Shown here: piece by piece, positions 46,208 through 56,360 of the stretch | How positions within the stretch are numbered: position 1 is the first letter of the stretch | Layout: each line of letters begins with the position of its first letter | Origin: Pseudoneobacillus rhizosphaerae | GTDB lineage: Bacteria > Bacillota > Bacilli > Bacillales > Cytobacillaceae | Assembly: GCF_917563885.1 (NCBI RefSeq) | Contig: NZ_CAKJTG010000027.1 | Location: 1-60,714, forward strand | DNA: 60,714 bases | Direction: 5' to 3' | Made by a program: the position numbers and the translations under genes | Notes under the pieces: model-generated | The model's input: the letters and a program-made list of their open reading frames with translations, nothing else | Database searches by the model: none | Told to the model about the DNA's origin: nothing

Positions 46208-46272
46208 ATGATCTGCCTTGGCAAAGTTCATCGACCACAACGTCAATTAGGATGAGAAGGGAGACGATATGA

Positions 46273-46491
46273 ATGGCGAAAGATGATGTAATTGAGATTG
46301 AAGGCACAGTCACGGAAACTTTGCCTAACGCCATGTTTAAGGTAGAATTGGAAAATGGTCATTCTGTCCTTGCACATGTATCAGGGAAAATTCGTATGCA
46401 TTTTATTCGAATTTTACCAGGTGACAAGGTAACGGTTGAACTATCTCCATACGACTTAACACGTGGTAGAATCACTTACCGTTTTAAATAA
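46273..46491 (+). CDS. infA: Translation initiation factor IF-1
   Basis: OB-fold factor that fills the 30S A site during initiation. The 72 residues begin [20 protein letters not shown] and contain [23 protein letters not shown] 46273 follows GAAGGGAG; an ATG at 46269 is out of frame. It lies before rpmJ in the alpha segment of the cluster. Confidence 0.98.
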   Translation: MAKDDVIEIEGTVTETLPNAMFKVELENGHSVLAHVSGKIRMHFIRILPGDKVTVELSPYDLTRGRITYRFK

Positions 46492-46641
<150 letters not shown>

Positions 46642-46665
46642 TATTGAAGGAGGTGCGCTATTTTT

Positions 46666-47031
46666 ATGGCACGTATAGCTGGTGTGGATATTCCACGTGA
46701 AAAGCGTGTAGTTATTTCATTAACATACATTTATGGTATTGGAAAAATTACAGCACAAAAAGTATTAGCTGATGCAGGTGTTTCTGAAGACACTCGTGTA
46801 CGCGATTTAACAGAAGATGAGTTAAATAAAATTCGTGATCTTATTGATAAGTTAAAAGTTGAAGGTGACCTTCGTCGTGAAGTATCCCTTAACATTAAGC
46901 GTTTAATGGAGATTGGCTGCTATCGCGGTTTACGTCACCGTCGTGGCTTACCGGTTCGCGGACAAAACACTAAAAACAACGCTCGTACTCGTAAAGGTCC
47001 TCGTAAGACTGTTGCGAACAAGAAAAAATAA
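46666..47031 (+). CDS. rpsM: 30S ribosomal protein S13
   Basis: Head protein forming intersubunit bridges with 23S rRNA and L5. The 121 residues start [20 protein letters not shown] and include the C-terminal [20 protein letters not shown] ending in a basic tail. Shine-Dalgarno AAGGAGGTGCG. rpsK follows after 22 bases. Confidence 0.98.
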   Translation: MARIAGVDIPREKRVVISLTYIYGIGKITAQKVLADAGVSEDTRVRDLTEDELNKIRDLIDKLKVEGDLRREVSLNIKRLMEIGCYRGLRHRRGLPVRGQNTKNNARTRKGPRKTVANKKK

Positions 47032-47047
47032 TCCGTAAAGGAGGTAA

Positions 47048-47443
<396 letters not shown>

Positions 47444-47611
47444 TTTCTCTGTATAGAGTTTTGTATCATTGTCTATAATGGATATGATGCAATTATTCTT
47501 GGTAATACAGTTAAAAATATCGAGTTGTTGTGCACATACGGGAACGTAAACAGGGGAATTTCAGTTGAAGGATTTAACTGAGGTTCGACGTTTTGAAGGA
47601 GGGTGTATTTG

Positions 47612-48556
47612 ATGATCGAAATAGAAAAACCAAAAATCGAAACGGTTGAGATCAGCGATGATGCCAAGTACGGGAAGTTCATCGTAGAGCCACTTGAGCG
47701 TGGATATGGAACAACTTTGGGTAACTCCTTACGTCGTATCCTTTTATCTTCACTCCCAGGTGCCGCTGTTACGTCGATTCAAATCGATGGGGTACTTCAT
47801 GAGTTTTCAACAATCGAAGGCGTCGTAGAGGATGTAACATCCATTATCTTAAACATCAAAAAGCTGGCTCTTAAAGTGTATTCGGATGAAGAGAAGACAT
47901 TAGAAATTGATGTACAAGGTGAAGGTGTCATTAAGGCTTCTGATATCACTCATGATAGTGATGTTGAAATCCTAAATCCAACACTTCATATTGCTACATT
48001 GGGTAAAAATGGACATCTTCGCATGCGTTTAACAGCTAGACGTGGTCGTGGGTATACTCCTGCTGACCAGAACAAAAGGGAAGATCAACCGATTGGTGTC
48101 ATCCCGATTGATTCCATCTATACTCCAGTAGCTCGTGTATCTTATCAAGTTGAAAATACTCGTGTTGGTCAAATGACTAACTATGATAAGTTGACGTTAG
48201 ATGTATGGACTGATGGAAGCACTGGACCGAAGGATGCTATTGCCTTAGGCTCAAAAATCTTAACAGAGCATTTAAATATCTTTGTTGGATTAACTGATGA
48301 AGCTCAAAATGCTGAAATTATGATTGAAAAAGAAGAAGATCAAAAAGAAAAGGTTCTAGAAATGACAATTGAAGAACTTGACCTTTCTGTTCGTTCTTAT
48401 AATTGCTTAAAGCGTGCTGGTATTAATACCGTACAAGAATTAGCAAATAAAACAGAAGAAGATATGATGAAGGTTCGTAACTTAGGCCGCAAATCTCTAG
48501 AAGAAGTTAAAGCTAAGCTTGAAGATCTAGGATTGGGTTTAAGGAAGGATGACTAG
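47612..48556 (+). CDS. rpoA: RNA polymerase alpha subunit
   Basis: Assembly platform of RNA polymerase. The 314 residues have the N-terminal dimer domain ([20 protein letters not shown]) and a C-terminal DNA- and activator-binding domain ([33 protein letters not shown]). ATG 47612 is eight bases after AAGGAGGG; the GTG at 47603 overlaps that site. It sits between rpsK and rplQ. Confidence 0.98.
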   Translation: MIEIEKPKIETVEISDDAKYGKFIVEPLERGYGTTLGNSLRRILLSSLPGAAVTSIQIDGVLHEFSTIEGVVEDVTSIILNIKKLALKVYSDEEKTLEIDVQGEGVIKASDITHDSDVEILNPTLHIATLGKNGHLRMRLTARRGRGYTPADQNKREDQPIGVIPIDSIYTPVARVSYQVENTRVGQMTNYDKLTLDVWTDGSTGPKDAIALGSKILTEHLNIFVGLTDEAQNAEIMIEKEEDQKEKVLEMTIEELDLSVRSYNCLKRAGINTVQELANKTEEDMMKVRNLGRKSLEEVKAKLEDLGLGLRKDD

Positions 48557-48627
48557 TTAAACCATTTATCTAGTATATTGTCATATCGTAAAGACATTTC
48601 ATTACTTCAACAAAGGAGGGAATCCTC

Positions 48628-48990
48628 ATGGGATACAGAAAGTTAGGACGCACTAGCTCTCAACGTAAAGCTATGCTTCGTGATTTAACTACTGATTTAA
48701 TCATCAACGAGCGTATTGAAACAACTGAAACTCGTGCGAAAGAGCTTCGTGGGACAGTTGAAAAAATGATCACTTTAGGTAAGCGCGGTGATTTACACGC
48801 TCGTCGTCAAGCTGCATCATACGTTCGTAATGAGATTGCTAATGCTGAAACTGGTACAGATGCATTACAAAAACTATTTACTGATATCGCTCCTCGTTAT
48901 GCTGAGCGTCAAGGTGGATACACTCGTATTATGAAACTTGGACCACGCCGCGGTGACGGTGCACCAATGGTCATCATCGAATTAGTTTAA
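48628..48990 (+). CDS. rplQ: 50S ribosomal protein L17
   Basis: Protein near the tunnel exit. The 120 residues begin [20 protein letters not shown] and include [20 protein letters not shown] and [20 protein letters not shown]. Shine-Dalgarno AAAGGAGGG. It ends the ribosomal cluster; a terminator follows 18 bases after its stop. Confidence 0.98.
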   Translation: MGYRKLGRTSSQRKAMLRDLTTDLIINERIETTETRAKELRGTVEKMITLGKRGDLHARRQAASYVRNEIANAETGTDALQKLFTDIAPRYAERQGGYTRIMKLGPRRGDGAPMVIIELV

Positions 48991-49008
48991 TAGCTTTCAC
49001 ACAAAAAC

Positions 49009-49056
49009 AAGGGCGATGGACAGTTTAGAACAAACTTGTTCTTTGCCCTTTTTTGT
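49009..49056 (+). terminator. Terminator after rplQ
   Basis: AAGGGC (49009-49014) pairs with GCCCTT (49045-49050) around an inner hairpin AGAACAA/TTGTTCT, followed by TTTTTTG. It ends the S10-spc-alpha cluster. Confidence 0.85.
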
Positions 49057-49300
49057 AAGACGGTACCCGTCTATGTTGAGACAGATTTTTTCTCAAGCCG
49101 AAAGCCAAGCCAAGATTGAGCGTTATGATGAGCATTAGCGAAAAGCATATGTTTTTCGGGATATTAACTTTATGAATAATAGCAGTTCTAGTGTCTCGTC
49201 TAGCTCATGCCTCCCCTTCCATTCCATTAACCATATGGATTGCAATAGCAATAGTAATCGTCTTTTGCTATTGGAAGGGGAAGCAGGCTTTTTTTTATAC
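49057..49300 (+). promoter_or_regulatory. Structured region before ecfA1, ending in a terminator
   Basis: The ~240 bases contain several possible pairings: AGACGG/CCGTCT (49058-49072), TTGAGA (49076-49081) with TCTCAA (49090-49096), which TTGAG (49116-49120) could displace, and CGAAAA/TTTTCG near 49139-49158. It ends in a large terminator (49209-49296). It may be an attenuated leader of the ecf genes or a separate small RNA. No known riboswitch consensus was recognised, and no good promoter was found within it. Confidence 0.5.
49209..49296 (+). terminator. Large terminator 60 bases upstream of ecfA1
   Basis: GCCT/AGGC and CCCCTTC/GAAGGGG form the base, and CAATAGCAA/TTGCTATTG the top of a long hairpin, followed by eight T residues (49089 is far; the run is 49289-49296). 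It ends whatever is transcribed toward ecfA1 unless an alternative fold prevents it. Confidence 0.85.
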
Positions 49301-49357
49301 CTTTTAAATATAGAGTTTAGTTGAGTAGGGAAGGTTGAGACGAGGGGATGAGTGATT

Positions 49358-50197
49358 ATGAAGAAGCCGATTGTGGAAATTAAGGATGTAGCATTTCGGT
49401 ATGATCATCAACCAAGTAGGGCTCTCGAGAATATTCATATGAATATTTATGAAGGAGAATGGCTTGCGATAGTTGGTCATAATGGATCAGGGAAGTCGAC
49501 ACTTGCAAAACTACTAAATGGCCTTCAATTTGCCGAAGAAGGTAGTATTTCTGTTTGCGGGCTTGAAATAAGCGAAGAAAATTTATGGACAGTTCGGAAG
49601 CAAATAGGGATGGTTTTTCAAAATCCAGATAACCAATTTGTCGGAACAACCGTTCAGGATGATGTGGCTTTTGGTTTAGAAAATAACGGATTAGCTAGAG
49701 AAATTATGGTTGATAGAGTTCATAATTCATTAAAGAAAGTAAAAATGGAGGAATTTCTGAATCAAGAGCCGCACCATCTTTCCGGTGGCCAAAAGCAACG
49801 AGTGGCGATTGCAGGCGTTCTTGCCCTGCAGCCTGCTATTATTATCCTAGATGAGGCAACTTCGATGTTAGATCCAGTTGGGCGAATAGAGGTATTAGAA
49901 ACGGTAAGAAAGCTTAAAGAGGAAAATGTCATGACTGTCATATCGATTACACATGACCTTGATGAAGCAGCTAGGGCTGACCGGATTATTGTGATGAATA
50001 AAGGTAAAGTATATCGCGAAGGAACCCCTGAGGAAATTTTTCAAATGGATAAGGAACTATTGGAGCTAGGTTTGGATATTCCTTTTTCAGTGAAGGTAAG
50101 TAAGTTACTTAGAGAAAAAGGCATTCCCCTCATTAAGCACCATTTATCAGAAAGTGAGTTGGTAACGGAGCTATGGACATCACATTACAACAAGTAG
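49358..50197 (+). CDS. ecfA1: ECF transporter ATPase EcfA1
   Basis: ATP-binding subunit of the shared energy-coupling module for vitamin and metal uptake, used with separate S components. The 279 residues show Walker [10 protein letters not shown], the Q-loop [14 protein letters not shown], signature LSGGQKQR and Walker [17 protein letters not shown] 49358 is ten bases after GAGGGG; a GTG at 49352 is possible. It overlaps ecfA2 by 25 bases. Formerly called cbiO or ybxA. Confidence 0.95.
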   Translation: MKKPIVEIKDVAFRYDHQPSRALENIHMNIYEGEWLAIVGHNGSGKSTLAKLLNGLQFAEEGSISVCGLEISEENLWTVRKQIGMVFQNPDNQFVGTTVQDDVAFGLENNGLAREIMVDRVHNSLKKVKMEEFLNQEPHHLSGGQKQRVAIAGVLALQPAIIILDEATSMLDPVGRIEVLETVRKLKEENVMTVISITHDLDEAARADRIIVMNKGKVYREGTPEEIFQMDKELLELGLDIPFSVKVSKLLREKGIPLIKHHLSESELVTELWTSHYNK

Positions 50198-51042
50198 AAT
50201 ATCGCTACCAAGCTAAAACGCCCTTTGAAAGGCTAGCTATCTTTGATGTGTCCTTTACCGTTCCTTCAGGTACTTATCTTGCTATTATTGGTCACACAGG
50301 CTCAGGGAAATCAACAATTCTCCAGCATTTGAACGCCATTTTACAGCCAACAAAAGGTCAAATAGTGGTTGGAGCTAGGAAAATTGAGGCAGGAAAAAAG
50401 GAAAAGAATCTAAAGGACATACGAAGAAAAATAGGGATTGTTTTTCAATTTCCTGAACATCAGCTTTTTGAAGAAACAGTTGAAAAGGATATTTGTTTTG
50501 GCCCAATGAATTTTGGTGTTTCTGAAGGTGAAGCTAAAAAACGTGCTAGGCAGTCGATTGAACTTGTCGGTTTAACAGAAGATATTCTCGAAAAGTCTCC
50601 TTTTGACTTATCAGGTGGACAAATGAGACGAGTTGCGATTGCCGGAGTTCTTGCCATGGAACCTGATGTCATAGTTTTAGATGAACCAACGGCTGGATTA
50701 GACCCTAGAGGTCGTAAGGAAATCATGGAACTCTTTTATAATCTTCATAAAAAGAAAGGCCTTTCTACCATATTAGTCACGCATAGTATGGAGGATGCAG
50801 CCGAATATGCTGATCAAATCGTGATTATGCACAAGGGAACGGTATACAAGCAGGGGGATCCAGAAGAAATTTTTTCTTCTCCGAAAGAATTAGTTGAGTT
50901 AGGATTAAACGTCCCTGAGGTCATTCGTTTTCAAATGCTATATGAGAGTAAAATGGGCATAGAGTTTCCAAAGAAATATCTAAAGCTTGACCAGCTTACT
51001 GATGCAATTGCCGCTCAATTGAAAGAAGGTATAGGTTTATGA
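50173..51042 (+). CDS. ecfA2: ECF transporter ATPase EcfA2
   Basis: Second, non-identical ATPase of the energy-coupling module. The 289 residues have Walker [11 protein letters not shown]-loop [14 protein letters not shown], signature LSGGQMRR and Walker [14 protein letters not shown]. It overlaps ecfA1 at its start and ecfT at its end (ATGA), so the three should be translated in a coupled way and in balance. Confidence 0.95.
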   Translation: MDITLQQVEYRYQAKTPFERLAIFDVSFTVPSGTYLAIIGHTGSGKSTILQHLNAILQPTKGQIVVGARKIEAGKKEKNLKDIRRKIGIVFQFPEHQLFEETVEKDICFGPMNFGVSEGEAKKRARQSIELVGLTEDILEKSPFDLSGGQMRRVAIAGVLAMEPDVIVLDEPTAGLDPRGRKEIMELFYNLHKKKGLSTILVTHSMEDAAEYADQIVIMHKGTVYKQGDPEEIFSSPKELVELGLNVPEVIRFQMLYESKMGIEFPKKYLKLDQLTDAIAAQLKEGIGL

Positions 51043-51836
51043 TGGAGAAAATGATATTTGGACGATATGTTCCAATGGATTCCGTCATCCATCGAATGGA
51101 CCCTCGATCCAAGCTTTTATTAGTTTTTTTATTTGTTTGTATCGTTTTCTTAGCGAATAATTTGCTAACCTATATTTTACTTGGACTATTTACATTATTA
51201 ATGTTGGGAATGTCTAAAATTCCATTTCGTTTTTTATACGCCGGCTTAAAGCCTGTTGTCTTTCTAGTTATTTTCACTCTAATCTTGCATCTTTTTTTAA
51301 CAAAAGAAGGTGAGTTATTATTTAAACTTGGTTGGATTGAAATCTATGAAGAAGGTTTAAGACAAGGTATCTTTATTAGTTTGCGCTTTTTTTATTTAAT
51401 TTTGATGACGTCGCTATTGACGTTGACAACCACACCAATTGAAATTACTGATGGTCTTGAAACTCTACTTAATCCAATGAAAAAGATAAAATTCCCTGTA
51501 CATGAGATGGCTTTAATGATGTCTATTTCTTTAAGGTTTATACCAACCCTTATGCAGGAAACAGATAAAATTATGAAGGCACAAATGGCTAGAGGAGTAG
51601 AATTTTCAAGTGGACCGATTAAAGATCGATTAAAAGCGATTGTCCCTTTATTAATTCCTCTATTTGTGAGTTCCTTCAAACGTGCAGAGGAATTAGCTAT
51701 TGCAATGGAAGCTAGAGGATATCGTGGTGGGGAAGGTAGAACAAAATATCGTCAATTAGTCTGGACTTATATTGATACAATAATTCTTACCTTTATGGCC
51801 ATTTTAACGATACTCTTAATTTTATTTAGAACATAG
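51039..51836 (+). CDS. ecfT: ECF transporter transmembrane subunit EcfT
   Basis: Membrane coupler between the EcfA ATPases and the substrate-binding S components. The 265 residues have about five to six hydrophobic segments and the two Ala-Arg-Gly motifs typical of the coupling helices (QMARGVEF and MEARGYRG). The ATG overlaps the ecfA2 stop by four bases; a second ATG follows directly. No S component is encoded nearby. Confidence 0.95.
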   Translation: MMEKMIFGRYVPMDSVIHRMDPRSKLLLVFLFVCIVFLANNLLTYILLGLFTLLMLGMSKIPFRFLYAGLKPVVFLVIFTLILHLFLTKEGELLFKLGWIEIYEEGLRQGIFISLRFFYLILMTSLLTLTTTPIEITDGLETLLNPMKKIKFPVHEMALMMSISLRFIPTLMQETDKIMKAQMARGVEFSSGPIKDRLKAIVPLLIPLFVSSFKRAEELAIAMEARGYRGGEGRTKYRQLVWTYIDTIILTFMAILTILLILFRT

Positions 51837-51848
51837 GGATGTATGGAA

Positions 51849-52586
51849 ATGCAGAGACTAAAATGTACAATGGCATACGATGGAACTGATTTTTTTGGTT
51901 ATCAAATTCAGCCGAATAATCGAACGGTTCAAGAGGAAGTAGAGAACACACTGAAGAAATTGCATAAAGGGAAAGACGTAAAGATTTTTGCATCAGGTAG
52001 AACAGATGCGGGTGTTCATGCTAAAGGCCAGGTATTTCACTTTGATACCCATCTCGATATTCCCGCCGAGAAATGGCCAATAGCTCTTAACTCCATGCTT
52101 CCTAATGATGTGGCTATACTTGATGCTGAAAAGGTTGAAAATGAATTTCATGCCCGTTTCGATGTAAAGGGTAAAGAATATCGTTATTTTATAAATCCTG
52201 CAACCAAACGAGACCCCTTTAGCCGAAACTATTCAGCTAGCTTTCCATTTCCTGTTGATGTCGTAGCCATTCAAGAAGCAATGAAATCTCTAGTAGGAAC
52301 TCACGATTTTACAAGCTTCTGTTCTGCAAAAACGGAAGTGGAAGATAAGGTAAGGACCATATATGAACTTGAGCTTATAGAAGAGAATGGATTACTAGTA
52401 TTCCGTTTTGTTGGTAGTGGCTTTTTGTATAATATGGTAAGGATTATATCGGGAACACTTCTAGAAGTGGGGAATGGCAAACGTATGTCCAGTTGTATAT
52501 CTGAAATAATTGAAAAAAGAGATCGAATATATGCTGGGAAAACAGCTCCTGCACAGGGATTGTATTTATGGAAGGTAAATTATTAA
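51849..52586 (+). CDS. truA: tRNA pseudouridine synthase A
   Basis: Makes pseudouridine at positions 38-40 of tRNA anticodon arms. The 245 residues have the catalytic aspartate D53 in SGRTDAGVHAKGQ, plus GTHDFTSFCSA and GSGFLYNMVRIISGTLLEVG. ATG 51849 is preferred because AGGGAT is at normal distance; ATG 51843 is only four bases from it and adds two residues. It follows ecfT by 12 bases. An A/T-only hairpin with T run lies at its stop. Confidence 0.95.
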   Translation: MQRLKCTMAYDGTDFFGYQIQPNNRTVQEEVENTLKKLHKGKDVKIFASGRTDAGVHAKGQVFHFDTHLDIPAEKWPIALNSMLPNDVAILDAEKVENEFHARFDVKGKEYRYFINPATKRDPFSRNYSASFPFPVDVVAIQEAMKSLVGTHDFTSFCSAKTEVEDKVRTIYELELIEENGLLVFRFVGSGFLYNMVRIISGTLLEVGNGKRMSSCISEIIEKRDRIYAGKTAPAQGLYLWKVNY

Positions 52587-52628
52587 ATAATTTTTTTCAA
52601 TAACAACCCTCCCTGGTGTAACATTTTC

Positions 52629-52657
52629 TTGACATATGATTGTAGAAGTTATATTAT
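52629..52657 (+). promoter_or_regulatory. Promoter of rplM-rpsI
   Basis: Perfect TTGACA (52629-52634) and TATTAT (52652-52657) are 17 bp apart. The start would be near 52664, giving a ~100-base leader. Confidence 0.88.
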
Positions 52658-52663
52658 AGCATA

Positions 52664-52765
52664 TGGTATGTTATATATCCCCACAAATAAGCCCCGGAAC
52701 TTATCTGTGATTAAAAATATACGAAACCAATTTTCATTAAAGGATTATTTATAGGAGGGAAAACC
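52664..52765 (+). promoter_or_regulatory. L13 leader
   Basis: The rplM leader contains CACAAATAAG (52682-52691) pairing with CTTATCTGTG (52700-52709), with loop CCCCGGAA, followed by ATATACGAAACC. This agrees with the Firmicute L13 leader, which is thought to mediate feedback by L13. Structure is seen; the regulation is inferred from the family. Confidence 0.8.
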
Positions 52766-53203
52766 ATGCGCACAACATTTATGGCGAACGCACAAAATAT
52801 CGAACGTAAATGGCTAGTTGTAGATGCTGAAGGTCAAACTTTAGGTCGTCTTGCAAGTGAAGTAGCAGCTATCCTACGTGGTAAACATAAACCAACTTTC
52901 ACACCAAACGTTGACACTGGTGATCATGTAATCATCATCAACGCTTCAAAGATACATTTAACAGGTAAAAAATTAACGGATAAAATTTATTACCGTCACA
53001 CAATGCATCCAGGTGGATTAAAGCAAAGAACAGCTCTTGAAATGAGAACTAACTATGCTGAAAGAATGCTTGAGCTTGCGATCAAAGGAATGCTTCCAAA
53101 GAATTCTTTAGGACGTCAAATGTTCAAGAAATTACACGTATATGCAGGTCCTGAGCATAAGCAACAAGCACAACAACCTGAAGTTTACGAACTTCGCGGA
53201 TAA
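52766..53203 (+). CDS. rplM: 50S ribosomal protein L13
   Basis: Early 50S assembly protein. The 145 residues begin [20 protein letters not shown] and include [20 protein letters not shown] and [20 protein letters not shown]. Shine-Dalgarno TAGGAGGG. It follows the L13 leader and lies 21 bases before rpsI, the normal two-gene operon. Confidence 0.98.
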   Translation: MRTTFMANAQNIERKWLVVDAEGQTLGRLASEVAAILRGKHKPTFTPNVDTGDHVIIINASKIHLTGKKLTDKIYYRHTMHPGGLKQRTALEMRTNYAERMLELAIKGMLPKNSLGRQMFKKLHVYAGPEHKQQAQQPEVYELRG

Positions 53204-53224
53204 TTTTTAGGGGAGGTTATTAAC

Positions 53225-53617
53225 TTGGCACAAGTTCAATATATTGGTACAGGCCGTCGTAAGAGTTCTGTTGCACGTGTACGTCTAGTACCTGGTAACG
53301 GAAGCATCATTATCAACGATCGTGAAATTACAGAATACATTCCATTCGAAGCATTACGTGAAGTGGTTAAACAACCATTAAATGCAACTGAAACTTTAGG
53401 TGCATACAATGTGCTTGTAAATGTTAAAGGTGGAGGTTACACTGGTCAAGCTGGCGCTATCCGTCATGGTATCGCTCGTGCTTTACTACAAGTTGACCCA
53501 GAATACCGTCCAACATTAAAGCGCGCTGGTTTATTAACTCGTGATGCACGTATGAAAGAGCGTAAAAAATACGGACTTAAAGGTGCTCGTCGTGCGCCTC
53601 AGTTCTCAAAGCGTTAA
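53225..53617 (+). CDS. rpsI: 30S ribosomal protein S9
   Basis: 30S head protein whose C-terminal tail reaches the P-site tRNA anticodon. The 130 residues have [39 protein letters not shown] and end [12 protein letters not shown], the intact tail. The start is TTG, supported by GGGGAGGT seven bases upstream and the [13 protein letters not shown]-terminus. A terminator follows. Confidence 0.97.
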   Translation: MAQVQYIGTGRRKSSVARVRLVPGNGSIIINDREITEYIPFEALREVVKQPLNATETLGAYNVLVNVKGGGYTGQAGAIRHGIARALLQVDPEYRPTLKRAGLLTRDARMKERKKYGLKGARRAPQFSKR

Positions 53618-53628
53618 TTTTTCGTTCG

Positions 53629-53665
53629 AAGACTCTCTACCATTTTGGTTGGGGGTCTTTTTTTT
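53629..53665 (+). terminator. Terminator after rpsI
   Basis: A GACTCTC/GGGGGTC stem with T-G pairs and one mismatch, inner ACC/GGT, loop ATTTT, followed by eight T residues. Confidence 0.85.
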
Positions 53666-53885
53666 GTGGAAATTTACTGAATTTAGATAAGATACGGTAT
53701 GAATGGAAAAATTAGAGTGTATGAATAAGTACTTGATTCGGACTGGATAAGCCAGAAATAGATCAAGAGTAGTACGAATTTTGTTTTCTGAAGGAAAGAT
53801 AGCCTCACTTTTTGTAAAAAATGGTATAGGGATTTAAAGCAAAGGAGATGGTAAAGGTAAAATAACTATTTAAGAGGACGATATA

Positions 53886-54902
53886 ATGGAAAATAACAGT
53901 ATACGATTAACAGCCCCTGAAATCACAAGCCTTTGGACCCAATATATGTTTGAAACGATGTCTATTTGCTTTATTAAATATGCCCTTGAACATATTGAAG
54001 ATAAGGATATATATAAAATATATAAGACAGCTTTAAATCTTTCAGAAAATCATGTCCAACAAATAATAGTCTTCTTTAATGGAGAAAATTATCCTATTCC
54101 AAAAGGTTTCACGGAAGAGGATGTAAATGTTCTAGCTCCACGTCTTTTTCAAGATCCCTTTTACTTGTACTACATTTATATAATGTCTCTTCAAGGATTA
54201 ACAGGATATGCACTGTCAGTGGGTACTTCTATCCGTTCTGATTTAAGAAAATATTACATAGCTTGCAATACTGAAACAATGATGCTTTATGAAACAACTA
54301 TGGATACACTGCTTACGAAAGGTCTTTTCTCACGGCCACCAGTTATTTCACCACCTGAAAAAATTGATTTTGTTAAACACCAAAGCTTTCTAACAGGATG
54401 GTTTGGAGAACGTCGCCCATTAACAGGTATGGAAATAGGAGATATTACCTTTAATATGAATAAGATGAATCTACATGTGGCTTTAAAGGTTGGATTTAGC
54501 CAAGTCGCAGCTTCTGACAAAGTTCGTAAATTTATTAAAAGAGGTATGGAGATTTCCAATAAACATCTTGGAATCTTTTTAACAATCTTTAACGAGGAAA
54601 AGCTCAATTCCCCAGTATCCTGGCAATCACTTGTGACTGATTCGACAAAAACGCCTTTTTCTGACAAATTTATGATGTATCAAGTGCAATTATCAACACA
54701 ACTCGCCATTGCTTTTTATGGTGCCGCATTGAGTGTTACATCAAGAAGAGATTTGGCTTTACAATATGGTTTACTCACTGCTGAACTTGCAAGATACGGG
54801 GAAGATGGGACAAACCTCATGATTGATAAAGGCTGGCTAGAAGAACCACCTAGGGCTACTGACCGAAGAGCGTTAACAAAAGGAAAAATAGATGATCAGT
54901 AA
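53886..54902 (+). CDS. DUF3231 family protein with internal duplication
   Basis: Function unknown. The 338 residues match the DUF3231 family of spore-forming Bacillaceae. Two similar all-helical halves are visible: LTAPEITSLWTQYMFETMSI near the start and LTGMEIGDITFNMNKMNLHV near residue 178, each followed ~45 residues later by a Leu/Ile-Ser-x-x-His motif (LSENH, ISNKH). The C-terminal region has DSTKTPFSDKFMMYQ and EDGTNLMIDKGWLEEPP. No signal peptide. AAGAGG precedes the ATG. It is a single-gene unit with its own terminator and is not part of the B. subtilis order here. Confidence 0.85.
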   Translation: MENNSIRLTAPEITSLWTQYMFETMSICFIKYALEHIEDKDIYKIYKTALNLSENHVQQIIVFFNGENYPIPKGFTEEDVNVLAPRLFQDPFYLYYIYIMSLQGLTGYALSVGTSIRSDLRKYYIACNTETMMLYETTMDTLLTKGLFSRPPVISPPEKIDFVKHQSFLTGWFGERRPLTGMEIGDITFNMNKMNLHVALKVGFSQVAASDKVRKFIKRGMEISNKHLGIFLTIFNEEKLNSPVSWQSLVTDSTKTPFSDKFMMYQVQLSTQLAIAFYGAALSVTSRRDLALQYGLLTAELARYGEDGTNLMIDKGWLEEPPRATDRRALTKGKIDDQ

Positions 54903-54917
54903 GTGGTATTGTCTAGT

Positions 54918-54944
54918 ACCTCAGTTTTCGGACTGAGGTTTTAT
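54918..54944 (+). terminator. Terminator after the DUF3231 gene
   Basis: An 8-bp perfect stem ACCTCAGT/ACTGAGGT, loop TTTCGG, followed by TTTATT. Confidence 0.88.
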
Positions 54945-55064
54945 TAATTACTGGACTTAATTTAAATTTATGAAAATATTCGTTCCATCATAATGAAATA
55001 TTGGAAATGGAATTTACGGATAGTCATCGCTTATGGTTAAAGACTATTTTTAAGAGGTGAGAAT

Positions 55065-55508
55065 ATGAATGTCATTACTTCTCTTAAAGATAAAAGAAGA
55101 GATAAACAAATTAAGTATGAACGTACCATTCTTCGTGACTTATCAATAAATATGCTAAAAGCACGTGTCCAACGTTTATTCGGCTCAACAAGCTTTACAA
55201 AAAACTTATTAATGCAAAATGGAATAGAAGAGGCTTGTTATGATGTTGCCATTGAGGCCTATCTGCTTGGAGCGAAATTTAGTAAATTTGGCTATTATGG
55301 AGAATCGATGGAATCCATTCGGATGCGTTGTGCCACCGAAGAGAAACATTTTGCAGATACCTTATACAATTTTATCTTATATTGGGGCTCTTTAGATGAA
55401 GGTATGTTTAATGAGTCACTCTACTTTATATGTGAACAATATGTAAGTGAGTGGTGGGTCGAGGGCTTCAAAAAAGGAGAACTAAGATATAAATTGCGTC
55501 TTCATTAA
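55065..55508 (+). CDS. ybaK: YbaK family protein (DUF2521)
   Basis: Function unknown; found next to cwlD across Bacillus. The 147 residues share with B. subtilis YbaK the stretch VAIEAYLLGAKFSKFGYYGE and the C-terminal FICEQYVSEWWVEGFKKGE. It is soluble and mostly helical by composition. Shine-Dalgarno GAGGTGA. It lies 162 bases after the DUF3231 gene and is closed by a terminator. Confidence 0.88.
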   Translation: MNVITSLKDKRRDKQIKYERTILRDLSINMLKARVQRLFGSTSFTKNLLMQNGIEEACYDVAIEAYLLGAKFSKFGYYGESMESIRMRCATEEKHFADTLYNFILYWGSLDEGMFNESLYFICEQYVSEWWVEGFKKGELRYKLRLH

Positions 55509-55532
55509 TAACATATGTTCATTGGCTAACAT

Positions 55533-55563
55533 CTCGAGGGAAATCTTTTTTCCTCGAGTTTTG
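55533..55563 (+). terminator. Terminator after ybaK
   Basis: CTCGAGG pairs with CCTCGAG (55533-55539 with 55552-55558), extended by GAAA/TTTT, loop TCTT, then TTTTGG. It separates ybaK from cwlD. Confidence 0.85.
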
Positions 55564-55649
55564 GTCGATTAACTATTTAATGTTCTAAAATTCTTTCCTG
55601 TCCCATATAGTGAATTGACAAGGGACGAGCAGGAAGGAATGGTTACTTC

Positions 55650-56360
55650 GTGAAAAAGAAACTCAAAATAGGTGCATTTTCGGTTGGTTTGCTTTTGTTG
55701 TTTTTAATTTTGCAGTATGACTTTATGGAGAATGATTCATGGAACTCATGGAATTTGCCTCTATCTGGAAAGATTATTTTGATTGACCCTGGACATGGTT
55801 ATCCAGATCCAGGTGCTGGACCGAAGGATGCTATTGAAAAAGACATTGCCCTGAAGGTTTCATTAAAAATGAAAGACTATCTTCAGCAGCAAGGTGCTCT
55901 CGTAGTCATGACCAGGGAAACAGACACCGATCTAGCAGACCCAGGTTTAAAAGGGCTTAGTAAAAGAAAAGCTCAAGATTTAAAGCGAAGAGTAGAAATG
56001 ATAAATGATCCACAAGTGGATTTCTTTTTAAGTATTCATCTAAATGCGATACCTGAACCACAGTGGAGAGGAGCACAAGTCTTTTATGCACCTCAATTTA
56101 TTGAAAATAAAAGGGCTGCAAAGTTAATACAGGCTGAACTTCGCCGTAACTTAGAAAATACTGATAGAGAAGCAAAGCCAATGAATAGTACGTATATGCT
56201 TAAACATGCACAAAAACCCGGTGTATTGGTTGAAATTGGATTTTTATCAAATCCAGCAGAAAAAGAATATTTAAAATTAGATAAATACCAGGAGAAAGTA
56301 GCTGCATCGGTTTACAATGGAATATTAAGGTATTATTCTAATGAGGATAAACAAGACTAA
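55650..56360 (+). CDS. cwlD: N-acetylmuramoyl-L-alanine amidase CwlD
   Basis: Sporulation amidase that cuts side peptides so muramic lactam can form in the spore cortex. The 236 residues have an N-terminal membrane/signal segment (about 7-23) and an Amidase_3 domain with zinc ligands H49 and E63, H130 in SIHLNA and the catalytic E195 in LVEIGFLSN. The start is GTG behind AGGAAGGAA. In B. subtilis it works with PdaA and GerD-linked germination functions lie nearby. Confidence 0.95.
   Translation: MKKKLKIGAFSVGLLLLFLILQYDFMENDSWNSWNLPLSGKIILIDPGHGYPDPGAGPKDAIEKDIALKVSLKMKDYLQQQGALVVMTRETDTDLADPGLKGLSKRKAQDLKRRVEMINDPQVDFFLSIHLNAIPEPQWRGAQVFYAPQFIENKRAAKLIQAELRRNLENTDREAKPMNSTYMLKHAQKPGVLVEIGFLSNPAEKEYLKLDKYQEKVAASVYNGILRYYSNEDKQD

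Noticed and set aside
52577-52597. Terminator at the truA stop
   Set aside because: The stem AAATTAT/ATAATTT is entirely A-T; the T run is good but the hairpin is too weak to call.
55583-55611. Sigma-E promoter before cwlD
   Set aside because: CATATAGT is a fair -10, but the -35 position matches only about three of seven bases.
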